Source of the DNA: JAGRCP01 sp942490705
GTDB lineage: Bacteria; Chloroflexota; Anaerolineae; Caldilineales; Caldilineaceae
DNA length: 64,000 nucleotides
Reading direction: 5' to 3'
Assembly: GCA_942490705.1 (NCBI GenBank)
Contig: CALNXY010000006.1
Span: 1 to 64,000, forward strand
This document shows, piece after piece, positions 27,534 to 35,746 of this stretch (within the stretch, counting starts at the first letter, position 1; each line of letters opens with the position of its first letter). The notes beneath the pieces are model-generated. The model saw only the letters and a list, made by a program, of their open reading frames with translations. It ran no database searches and was not told the DNA's origin. Made by a program: the position numbers and the translations under genes.

Positions 27534-29453
27534 CTAATTGCGAATCAAGCTATAGGGCGTTTCATAGCCACTTTCAAAGCGCAGCGGATTTTCGGGATCA
27601 CAAAGCCATTCGCCGCCGGGCGCCGCTGCGGACGTGATCCAGAAGCGATAACGATGATCGCCCGGCGGCAATTCCAGGGCAATCTGCCACCAGCCATCAG
27701 AGCTACTGACCAGCGGCGCGGCCTCTGGCGTCCAATTATTGAAAGAGCCTACCAAGCTTACCGCACGCGCTTTGGGCGCGTAGATTCCCAGATAGGTGAA
27801 ATAGTTGGTCTTGCTGCCCGTCCGATAGACGGCAGCGCGCGGAACTTTACCCTGAAAGACCCATTTGCGCAAGCTTTTTTCATAGAATTGGGCGCCACTG
27901 AGCGGATATTGAGCCAGGAGACCGCCGGGTGCGCGCAGCGCCGCAGCAACCGCTGCCGCCGGCTGCAAAATGCCCTCACCGCGCTGCTCACGCGGCCAGT
28001 GGGGCATCGCCAATGCCGTGGCCAGGAGCAGCGCTTTCACCTGCTGCCCGTTCAGACGCGGATTGGCCTGAAACATCTGGGCAGCAACCGCGGAGACTTG
28101 CGCCACCGCCACGCTGGTGCCATCCACGTGCTGGTAATACGGATGAACCCATTTGTGTGCGTTCATGCGTTTGCGCAGCGCCTGCCAGACTTCATGCAAC
28201 GACTGCTCTTCTTCACTGTCAAAGCGGGCGGCCCATGCCTCAAGCTCCTCATGTTCGGGATGGCGCGGGTCATCCACATGCATCACCCGCTGCCAATGGT
28301 CGAGCAGATCGTGGGCATGGGCGTCATCAGCGCCGGATAGGGTTCGACGCAATGCGTCGATCGCATGCATTTCACGGAAGGTAGGCGTGCCGGGCAGAAT
28401 CGGTGAAGGGACAAATTGTGCAAGCCCCAGTATCTCCGGCTTTTGCATGCCCCCATCCAGGCCAGTCACCTTACCGAAGTTGTGATGATATCGCCCCAGA
28501 CCGGCGATTTCGTCTGGTGCAAGCAGGCTCCAACGCCGGTTGCGGTCATCATAGCCGCCAACGGTCAGCACCGAAGGCGATTGGGCGGGCGGCAAAAGTT
28601 CGGCCCGACCGCTGTTGCCGGAAGCGGCTGCAACCAGGACGCCATGATAGCTGAGCTGCTCGGCTGCAAGCGAAAGCTCGCTCTCTTCCCAATTAATGGG
28701 CGCGTCGCCGCCCACACTGATGTTGACAACGCGCACACCGTAGCGACGCCAGTTGTTGTCCTTGAGCAGCCAGCGTAGCCCGGCCAGGATCGCCGATTCG
28801 GGAATGCGACCGCTGCTTTGCCCAACCTTGATCGGCAGAAGACCGGCCTTCGACGCAAAGCCGCGCAGAAGACCGCCGCTGAGCATGCCGTTGCCGGCAG
28901 CAATGGTCGTCGTCATCTGACCGTGCCAGCTATACCCCGCCGCGTCCCAAAGACTGGCTAAATGAAGCCCCTCCCGCTCAATGCCATCGGTTAGATCCAC
29001 GTAATGGACCAGCCGCAGCTTGCGATGCTCCAGCAACGTACGCAACTCGCGGTTACCGAGCCGCGCCCACGCCGGCATTTCGTCCGGCCATAGGGGCGCT
29101 TCGAGCAGATCCGGATGGGGATAAAAGCCGCTATCCAGAAAGGCAATGGTCACGCCCGCCCCGCCGAAGCTGCCATAGTCAGCAAGGCGCTGGGGCTGAG
29201 CCAGCAGGGTCTCTTCGGCAGGATGGTAATAGGGGAAAGTGGTATGGGGATCAGTCAAGGTGTTGAGCGGCGTCGCGCTGCGCTGCGCCGCAAAGTGAGC
29301 GCCGTACTCATCGACGCAGTCCGGACAAAGACCGCGGGTACGCCAGTCGGGGAAATCCGCCGCGATCAGTTCCTTCACTGTTGGGCGGACTTCATTCAGA
29401 CGCGCCAGGAGACGCGGGTCAACAGCAGCGCCACAGCGCGCACACGTACTCAC
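27534..29453 (-). CDS. Subtilisin-like (S8) protease with zinc-ribbon-like N-terminus and CBM48-like C-terminus
   Basis: A 639-residue protein starting at a GTG. Residues 1-50 hold two CxxC pairs (CARC and CPDC), suggesting a zinc ribbon. The S8 triad is visible: Asp in IAFLDSGFYPHPDL, His in YSWHGQMTTTIAAG and Ser in VDGTSVAVAQVSAVAA, with the oxyanion Asn in AAASGNSG. The C-terminal 100 residues (FTYLGIYAPKARAVSLVGSF, then NNWTPEAAPL) match the glycogen-binding E-set/CBM48 fold. No signal peptide is seen, so it may be an intracellular protease. A GTG three bases after the stop of the 137-residue gene makes an operon likely. Confidence 0.88.
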   Translation of the reverse strand: MSTCARCGAAVDPRLLARLNEVRPTVKELIAADFPDWRTRGLCPDCVDEYGAHFAAQRSATPLNTLTDPHTTFPYYHPAEETLLAQPQRLADYGSFGGAGVTIAFLDSGFYPHPDLLEAPLWPDEMPAWARLGNRELRTLLEHRKLRLVHYVDLTDGIEREGLHLASLWDAAGYSWHGQMTTTIAAGNGMLSGGLLRGFASKAGLLPIKVGQSSGRIPESAILAGLRWLLKDNNWRRYGVRVVNISVGGDAPINWEESELSLAAEQLSYHGVLVAAASGNSGRAELLPPAQSPSVLTVGGYDDRNRRWSLLAPDEIAGLGRYHHNFGKVTGLDGGMQKPEILGLAQFVPSPILPGTPTFREMHAIDALRRTLSGADDAHAHDLLDHWQRVMHVDDPRHPEHEELEAWAARFDSEEEQSLHEVWQALRKRMNAHKWVHPYYQHVDGTSVAVAQVSAVAAQMFQANPRLNGQQVKALLLATALAMPHWPREQRGEGILQPAAAVAAALRAPGGLLAQYPLSGAQFYEKSLRKWVFQGKVPRAAVYRTGSKTNYFTYLGIYAPKARAVSLVGSFNNWTPEAAPLVSSSDGWWQIALELPPGDHRYRFWITSAAAPGGEWLCDPENPLRFESGYETPYSLIRN

Positions 29454-29456
29454 AGA

Positions 29457-29870
29457 CTACCCCTGCGCTTTGCGGCGAATTTCATCCCAGTCAATCCCCA
29501 TGCCAAAGCCAGGTTCCGGCGTCTCCGGATTGCGGAACTCGAGGATCATATCAAACTCCTGGGCATCGAGCACTTGCACGCTGTCCGCCATACCGCTCGT
29601 CAGCTCGGCGCGCACGTGATAAGTCTCGCCGGCTTGTGCGTCGCGCAGGTGGAGCGTGGTTTCAATGCGCTGATCGCTTTGAAACATAAGAAAGACGCTG
29701 GTATTTTCCGTGCCGTCTGGATTAAAGACGCGGAGCTCCACATTCGGCGTCTCATCGCGGACGGCCGTCACCCACAGGCGCGTCCACACGCGGTTCAAAT
29801 CCGGATAGGGATATAAAACAATGCGCTCGAAGCGCAGGGATTCGTCAGCGTCAAAAAAGGGAATTTCCAT
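29457..29870 (-). CDS. Hypothetical protein linked to the subtilase
   Basis: A 137-residue soluble protein without signal peptide or membrane helix. Alternating hydrophobic segments (VWTRLWVTAV, VELRVFNPDG, VFLMFQSDQ, MILEFRN) suggest a beta sandwich. It ends GMGIDWDEIRRKAQG. I do not recognise the family. Its stop is three bases before the protease start, so it could be an inhibitor, adaptor or substrate of that protease. Confidence 0.65.
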   Translation of the reverse strand: MEIPFFDADESLRFERIVLYPYPDLNRVWTRLWVTAVRDETPNVELRVFNPDGTENTSVFLMFQSDQRIETTLHLRDAQAGETYHVRAELTSGMADSVQVLDAQEFDMILEFRNPETPEPGFGMGIDWDEIRRKAQG

Positions 29871-29967
29871 GAGTCGATTTCAAATCTACGATTGCGCAAT
29901 GCAGATTGATAATCGGGCGTGCGCAATCCGCAATCCGCAGTCGTCAATCCGCAATCACATACGGTTT

Positions 29968-30064
<97 letters not shown>

Positions 30065-30406
30065 CGCGCTCCATTCTACTTGCTGGCGCTGCGAGGGGCA
30101 AAACAGGGGCCGGCCAACGCTGCGGGGTTGCCGGCAGGCAATTTTGCCCCTGTCGACAGACGGGAAACCTTTCGTGCGCGGTCGTAGATAGTCGTGACAA
30201 CCGCAACTGTGGCGGATCAGATCGCAGGAATTACACCGGAATCACGATAGTAAGAACAGGCGTAACTGCTTCGCCCCAGCCGGCGTATGGTCTTCGCACC
30301 GTGAGCAGTAAAAATCTTTGCGTATCGGTTGGGCATCTACTAGAATTGACTGGGCGCTATGCTGGATAGCGTGCCGCGGACAAAGACTGATGAGGACAGA
30401 AGCTTC
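30065..30406. other. Non-coding gap with no feature seen
   Basis: This stretch lies between the divergent tRNA-Sec and the sortase-like gene. I see no gene, repeat or strong hairpin. It should hold the promoters of both. Confidence 0.5.
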
Positions 30407-31108
30407 ATGCGACTTGGCAACCCACTGCACGACCTGCGATCTCTGACACAAACGCTCCCGATTACGTTGCTGCTCCTGACTGCCCTGCTGCTGAGCGCCT
30501 GTCAACAGCCTCTCGATCAGCTTGCCGGGACCATTCCCGCAACTGAAGTTGACGCCACTGCCACCATTGAGCAGGAATCGGCAGCGGCGATGACGCCGGT
30601 CGAGGCCATCGACCCTCTGCCGCCTGAAGAAGCCGCCGAGCCCGTACAGCTCACCTTGCCGGCGCTGGACTTGACGCTGCCCGTCACCCCCATGGGCTGG
30701 ACGGTCGTGACGACCGATGCCGGACTGACCACCGAGTGGGAAGTGCCCGACGCCAGTCTGGGCTGGCATCCCAACACGCCGGGCGCCGGCGCTGCAGGCA
30801 ACATGCTGGTCTCCGGTCACCAGGCCTTGGGCGACGCGCTACTGGCGCCCCTGGCGTTGGGCGAAATCGTTGACGGCCAGGAAATCCTGGTAGAGGACGC
30901 TGACGGTCGAGTTTTCGTCTATCAGATTTCCGAAATCACTGCCCCCATTCCGCTAACGGGCGCGTCTGAGGAAGAAATGGCTCAAATTGATGCGCTGGTC
31001 GCCAGCGGTCCCACCGCCCAGCTCACTGTGATCACAGGTTGGCCGGACTTTACGACCACGCACCGGGTCTTTGCTCAGGCCGAGCTGATCGGCGAAGCAG
31101 CGCCATAG
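30407..31108 (+). CDS. Sortase-fold lipoprotein lacking the catalytic cysteine
   Basis: 233 residues from the ATG at 30407 (GAGGA ten bases upstream). A signal peptide with lipobox (LLLTALLLSAC) is followed by an acidic linker and a sortase domain from about residue 80. The sortase histidine is in MLVSGHQALGD and the arginine in TTHRVFAQAEL. The strand that should end in Thr-Cys reads LTVITGWP: the Cys codon is GGT (31037-31039), one base from TGT. Sortases attach proteins to the cell surface by Cys-dependent transpeptidation, so this copy is probably inactive or non-enzymatic unless the base is an error. It heads a plus-strand surface gene block. Confidence 0.8.
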   Translation: MRLGNPLHDLRSLTQTLPITLLLLTALLLSACQQPLDQLAGTIPATEVDATATIEQESAAAMTPVEAIDPLPPEEAAEPVQLTLPALDLTLPVTPMGWTVVTTDAGLTTEWEVPDASLGWHPNTPGAGAAGNMLVSGHQALGDALLAPLALGEIVDGQEILVEDADGRVFVYQISEITAPIPLTGASEEEMAQIDALVASGPTAQLTVITGWPDFTTTHRVFAQAELIGEAAP

Positions 31109-31203
31109 CCGCATAGTCGCCCCGCGATTTTTGCGGAGAGGGGGCGAGATGCGCAAAAAGGCGCGAGCGCTGTCCCGGCCGCCGACGCGGATCATGCAGG
31201 ATT

Positions 31204-32901
31204 GTGTCAAATTCGGATACGATTACAACCATGACCGAGATGGACCCAATTGCCGTTCGTCCAAATCTAGCTTGCTCCGTCATCGTGCCCGTCTACAATG
31301 GTGAGGGCCTGGTTGAACGCTGCCTCGATGCGATTGCGAATCAGACGGTTGAATCCGACCGTTACGAGATTATCCTGGTCGACGATGGCTCGCAGGATCA
31401 TACCTGCGCAGTCGCAACCGCGTGGGCGGCGCGCCATCCCCACCATTGCTTCCGACTCATCGAACAGCCCAACGCCGGACCGGCCGCCGCCCGCAACCAT
31501 GGCGCCCAGGTGGCGCGTGCGCCGCTGCTCTTTTTTACTGACGGTGACTGTGCTCCGCTCAACGACTGGGTGGCGCAGATGCTGGACACGTTTGCCGAAC
31601 CAGACGTGATCGGCGTCAAGGGCACCTACATCACCGAGCAGAGTGGTCTTGTCTCGCAATTCGTGCAGGCTGAATATGAAGATCGCTATGACCGCATGCG
31701 CGACATGCCGCGCATCGACTTTATCGACACCTACTCTGCCGGGTATCGGCGTGACGTCTTTCTTGAAAACGGCGGCTTTGACCCGATTTTTACCACGGCG
31801 AGCGTAGAGGACCAGGAATTCAGCTTTCGTCTGGCCCAGAAAGGTTACCCGCTCGTCTTCGCCCCTGATGCACGGGTCGCCCACTTCCATGACGCTGATT
31901 TGGGCGAGTACATGCGCCGCAAGTATTACATCGGTTACTGGAAGGCGCTGCTCACCCGTTGGCACCCCGAACGCATGGTCCAAGATTCCCACACGCCTCA
32001 GGTACTCAAGCTGCAAATTGTCTTGATGGCAGTGCTGCTTGCGCTGACCGGCATGGGCCTGCTCGGCTTTGTCTGGTCGCCATTGCGCTGGGCATGGGCG
32101 GGCGTGGGCTTGCTTTTGCTGGTCTTCCTAGTCAGTACCTTGCCCTTTGTGGCCAAGTTGGCGCAACGTTCCTGGGCGCTGGCATTGATTGGCCCGCCAA
32201 TGCTCATGGTCCGCGCGCTGGCTCTCGGCGGCGGCTATTTGGCCGGGACGATCCACTTTGCAGGCACAGTGCCCGGCGCGCGTCAGCCGGTTATCCCCGG
32301 CTGGAAACGGACAGTCAAGCGGGGCGTGGACGTCTTGGGCGCGGTGATCGGCTTGATGATTTCGATCCCCTTTGTGGCGGCGGCAGCTCTTGCCGTCAAG
32401 CTCGACTCGCCTGGACCGGCCTTCTACGTCCAGCAGCGCGTGGGCGAGAATGGTCGCCCCTTCCGGATCGTCAAGCTGCGCAGCATGGTCTGCGATGCCG
32501 ACGCGCGGCTCGATGAACTCATTGACCTGAGCGCGCTGGAAGAACCCGTGTTCAAAATCGAGAACGATCCGCGTATCACCCGGGTGGGCCGGCTCTTACG
32601 GCGCACCAGCCTGGACGAAGCGCCTCAGTTCTACAACGTGCTCGTTGGCGACATGAGCCTGGTTGGTCCCCGTCCGGAAGAGGCGCAGATCGTAGCGCTC
32701 TATGCCGACGAACAGCGACGACGGCTGGCCGTTAAGCCCGGGATGACGGGGCCGATGCAGGTAAATGGTCGCGGCGCGCTCCCTCTAAGCGACCGCTTGC
32801 GGCTGGAAATCGATTATATTGACAACTATAGCCTCAAACGCGATCTAACGATCTTGCTACAAACATTTCCGGCAATTTTCAAGGGAGATGGAGCCTATTG
32901 A
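31204..32901 (+). CDS. GT2 glycosyltransferase fused to a polyprenyl-phosphate sugar transferase
   Basis: 565 residues from a GTG; an ATG at 31231 is the alternative. Residues about 15-250 are a family-2 glycosyltransferase: SVIVPVYNGEG, VDDGSQD, TDGDCAP (the DxD metal site) and SVEDQEFSFRLAQKGY. Three hydrophobic helices follow (about 270-350). Residues about 365-565 are a bacterial sugar transferase (PF02397): KRGVDVLGAVIGLMIS, DSPGPAFYVQQRVGENG, KLRSM, DEAPQFYNVL and VGPRPEE. The C-terminal domain would load the first sugar phosphate onto undecaprenyl phosphate and the N-terminal domain would add another sugar. The fusion suggests a dedicated exopolysaccharide or glycolipid route. Confidence 0.9.
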   Translation: MSNSDTITTMTEMDPIAVRPNLACSVIVPVYNGEGLVERCLDAIANQTVESDRYEIILVDDGSQDHTCAVATAWAARHPHHCFRLIEQPNAGPAAARNHGAQVARAPLLFFTDGDCAPLNDWVAQMLDTFAEPDVIGVKGTYITEQSGLVSQFVQAEYEDRYDRMRDMPRIDFIDTYSAGYRRDVFLENGGFDPIFTTASVEDQEFSFRLAQKGYPLVFAPDARVAHFHDADLGEYMRRKYYIGYWKALLTRWHPERMVQDSHTPQVLKLQIVLMAVLLALTGMGLLGFVWSPLRWAWAGVGLLLLVFLVSTLPFVAKLAQRSWALALIGPPMLMVRALALGGGYLAGTIHFAGTVPGARQPVIPGWKRTVKRGVDVLGAVIGLMISIPFVAAAALAVKLDSPGPAFYVQQRVGENGRPFRIVKLRSMVCDADARLDELIDLSALEEPVFKIENDPRITRVGRLLRRTSLDEAPQFYNVLVGDMSLVGPRPEEAQIVALYADEQRRRLAVKPGMTGPMQVNGRGALPLSDRLRLEIDYIDNYSLKRDLTILLQTFPAIFKGDGAY

Positions 32902-33009
32902 CCCAATCAGGCGTTACGATTAAGGTTGAGAGGCGTCAACCTTAACGACAAAAAAACAATCAGGCGCAACGCAAATTGCAGCGACAAACCGACACCTAAA
33001 GAGCAGACT

Positions 33010-34119
33010 ATGACCCACACAAAGACCAACACAGAGACCAACACAGAGACCAACAACGCAGAACACCGTCGCCGGCATCGACCGTATTGGATCGGTATTG
33101 TCGTGGTGGCATTCACTCTTCTGGTTTTGAGTAGCGGCTTGCCGGCTTCTGCTGCGCCGCCCCACCAGACCGTGCCCCAACCAACGGCAACGCCAGAGCC
33201 GCCGCCTCAGCCAACGGCCACTTCCACGCCCAAGCCTGATGACGATGATGACGACGATGACAATAACAACGGCAACGACTCCAGCGGCAACGACTCCAGC
33301 GGCAACGACTCCAGCGGCAACGACTCCAGCGGCGTTGCGCTCTCGCCGCCGGTTGAGCCGCAAGAGGTTAGCGTAAGCGGTGCGCTGGCAGCAGTGAACG
33401 TCAGCGCGCTCAACGTACGCAGCGGACCTGGCACGAACTATGGCGTGATCGGCCTGGTGGAAGCGACCGAACTCTTAACGGTCCTTGGTCAGAATCAAGC
33501 CGGTGACTGGTGGCTGATTTGCTGTATTGGCAGTGAAGGGACGAATGGCTGGGTCGCGGCCCGTTTCATGACACCGGAGTTTGATCCGGCAGCTTTGACG
33601 CTGCCCATCATCGAGGCGCCGACGACAACCGATGAGAGCAACGCCGCTGACGAGCCCAGTTCAGCAGCAAAGACGAGTGATGTAGCGACCGCTGAGGAAG
33701 AGGATGCACCGCTGTTCGCTCTGGTGCTCTCGGCGCCGCAGGCATCCCATGCTGCGTTGCAGGGCAGCACCGTCGAGATGGAAGTGGTGCTCAGCAACCC
33801 AAGCGAGGAAACAGCCCGCAACGTGAAGTTACGCAATGAATTGCCTGAAAATCTCTCATTGGAGACCGCTGATGTCGGCGCTGGCGGCGAGGTACTCGAA
33901 GAGTCCGCAGCAAATGGCGCCACCATCCTCGACATTCGCTGGCCCGAACTAGCGGCGGGCGAGATCGTCACCACAACCATCGTGCTACGCGTTGCGCCCG
34001 AACTGAGTGACGGTATTACGATCGACAACCTGGTGGCAGCCAGTGCAGACAACGCCCGCTCCGCAAGCAGCGGCATTGTCATCGGATTGCCGCCCACCAC
34101 ACTGCCCGACTTTCAATAG
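33010..34119 (+). CDS. Membrane-anchored SH3b and DUF11-like domain protein
   Basis: About 369 residues from the ATG at 33010; the frame is open to a TTG at 32926. A basic N-terminus and helix (IGIVVVAFTLLVLSSGLPAS) target it to the membrane. A Pro/Thr stalk, an Asp run and four GNDSS repeats follow. The bacterial SH3 domain is ALNVRSGPGTNYGVIGLV to NGWVAARFM. The C-terminal part (VEMEVVLSNPSEETARNVKL, and ENLSLETADVGAGGEVLEES) is a DUF11-like surface immunoglobulin fold. It probably binds cell wall or surface polymer. It lies between two glycosyltransferase genes on the same strand. Confidence 0.82.
   Translation: MTHTKTNTETNTETNNAEHRRRHRPYWIGIVVVAFTLLVLSSGLPASAAPPHQTVPQPTATPEPPPQPTATSTPKPDDDDDDDDNNNGNDSSGNDSSGNDSSGNDSSGVALSPPVEPQEVSVSGALAAVNVSALNVRSGPGTNYGVIGLVEATELLTVLGQNQAGDWWLICCIGSEGTNGWVAARFMTPEFDPAALTLPIIEAPTTTDESNAADEPSSAAKTSDVATAEEEDAPLFALVLSAPQASHAALQGSTVEMEVVLSNPSEETARNVKLRNELPENLSLETADVGAGGEVLEESAANGATILDIRWPELAAGEIVTTTIVLRVAPELSDGITIDNLVAASADNARSASSGIVIGLPPTTLPDFQ
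33271..33330 (+). repeat. Four perfect 15-base tandem repeats in the SH3 protein gene
   Basis: GGCAACGACTCCAGC occurs four times without a mismatch and encodes GNDSS. The copy number is likely to vary by slippage. Length change by whole units keeps the frame. Confidence 0.92.
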
Positions 34120-34125
34120 CGCCCC

Positions 34126-35739
34126 GTGACGCCGGAGCCGCCCGTCCAGCCCTCTGCGTCGCAGGATACTACGCCGGCGCGCGCTGAATTTCAAGCTGAA
34201 GCTGCGCCTGTGGATGGCGCAACTTCGCCGTGGGCGGCTTGGCTGGCGGCCGGCGGCGCCAGCTTGGCCGCGCTGGCACTCTACGTCGCTACCCTGGCTC
34301 AAGGCATCACTTGGGCCCACGATGGGGCAGACAGCGGCGAATTGCTGGCTGCGGCCGTGAGCAACGGCGTCCCCCATCCGCCGGGTTATCCCCTGTACAT
34401 TCTCATTTTGCAGGGGTGGCTCTGGCTGACATCCATGATTTTCCCGGCAAGCGATCTGGCGTGGCGCGGCAATCTCTTCAGTGCAATGTGCGCTGCGCTC
34501 AGCGTGGGCGTGACAGTTTTGATACTGTCGCATCTATTGCGCGAGGATCGCTGGAACTGGCTCTGGGCGCTGTTGGCCGGCTTGGCCTGGGCGGTGAGTC
34601 CCTTGCTGTGGAGCCAGGCGCTGATTACAGAAGTGTACGCCCTCCACGCACTCTTCGTGACGTTGCTGGGGTGGGCGCTAATCTGCAAGGGTGGGCAGCC
34701 GCGCTGGCTTGTTCCCATCCTGATCGTGGGCATGGGTCATCATCTAACCTTTCTGCTGCTCATGCCGGCGGTCTTCTACTTTTTATGGTCGGAATCGCCG
34801 CTGAGTCCGGGTCGTCGCTTTGCGCAGATCGCCCTGATATTGGGCGGCAGCGCACTCATCAGCGCGCTGATCTATCTGCGCACGCCGTGGGCGGCGAGCG
34901 GACAACCTGCGCCCCCCGTCAATTGGGGCTACCCGGACAATCCGGCAGGCTTTTGGTGGCTGGTGAGCGGCAGCGCTTACCAGGGCTATCTGTTCAATCT
35001 GCCGGCCAGCGATCTGCTAAGTCGGGTCGCCGGATGGGCCTACAGCGTCACGGTTCAGTACACACCGGTCGGACTGGGCATCGCGCTCATCGGTCTCTCA
35101 CACCTGGATGCCAGTGCGCCGCGTCTGCGCAATTTCAGCATTCTCTGGATTCTGCCGGTCAGCCTCTACTCCATCAGCTACTACACCCGCGATAGTGAAA
35201 TCTATCTGTTGCCCGTGGGTTGGTTGATGGCCATCTGGTTGGGAATCGGACTGGCGGTCCTTGCCAACTGGCTGACTCAACGCTCGTCAGCGGTGCCATG
35301 GCGCGCGATCACGGCTGGGCTTGCCGGCGTTGGCCTGGCCGCGCTCTTCACACTGCATCTGCCGGATCTTTCGCTGCGTGACGACATGGAAGCAGAAGCC
35401 TATTTGGAGACAGTAGAGGCAATTCTAGAGCCCGGCAGCATCATCATCACGACCGGCGACCCGACAACCTTCGCGGTTTGGTATGGCGCCTGGGGCACTG
35501 GTTCCTTGCTCGACGCTGCGCCCGATGCCGTCATCGTCAACCATGCGCTTTATCAATTTGACTGGTACCGACGATTGCTGGACAATCTGTACCCGAATGT
35601 ACCGGACGTGAGCGTCTCAACGATGTCACTGATAGACGCCAATCTCAACCATCGATCCATCTATCTCGCTGACAAAATTTCTGAAATCTCAGATGCCCGG
35701 CTTGAAGCAGTCGGACCGCTCTGGCGAGTAGTCGAGTAA
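34126..35739 (+). CDS. DUF2723 (GT117-like) membrane glycosyltransferase
   Basis: 537 residues from a GTG six bases after the preceding stop. A multi-span membrane protein with the GT-C type acidic motif in the first loop: WAHDGADSGELLAAAV, followed by PHPPGYPLYI, the hallmark of the DUF2723 family. About ten hydrophobic segments follow and then a soluble C-terminal domain (GSIIITTGDPTTFAVWY). GT117 relatives transfer sugars from lipid carriers to surface proteins. It lies in the surface glycan block, consistent with glycosylation of exported proteins. Confidence 0.85.
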   Translation: MTPEPPVQPSASQDTTPARAEFQAEAAPVDGATSPWAAWLAAGGASLAALALYVATLAQGITWAHDGADSGELLAAAVSNGVPHPPGYPLYILILQGWLWLTSMIFPASDLAWRGNLFSAMCAALSVGVTVLILSHLLREDRWNWLWALLAGLAWAVSPLLWSQALITEVYALHALFVTLLGWALICKGGQPRWLVPILIVGMGHHLTFLLLMPAVFYFLWSESPLSPGRRFAQIALILGGSALISALIYLRTPWAASGQPAPPVNWGYPDNPAGFWWLVSGSAYQGYLFNLPASDLLSRVAGWAYSVTVQYTPVGLGIALIGLSHLDASAPRLRNFSILWILPVSLYSISYYTRDSEIYLLPVGWLMAIWLGIGLAVLANWLTQRSSAVPWRAITAGLAGVGLAALFTLHLPDLSLRDDMEAEAYLETVEAILEPGSIIITTGDPTTFAVWYGAWGTGSLLDAAPDAVIVNHALYQFDWYRRLLDNLYPNVPDVSVSTMSLIDANLNHRSIYLADKISEISDARLEAVGPLWRVVE

Positions 35740-35746
35740 CCTCACT

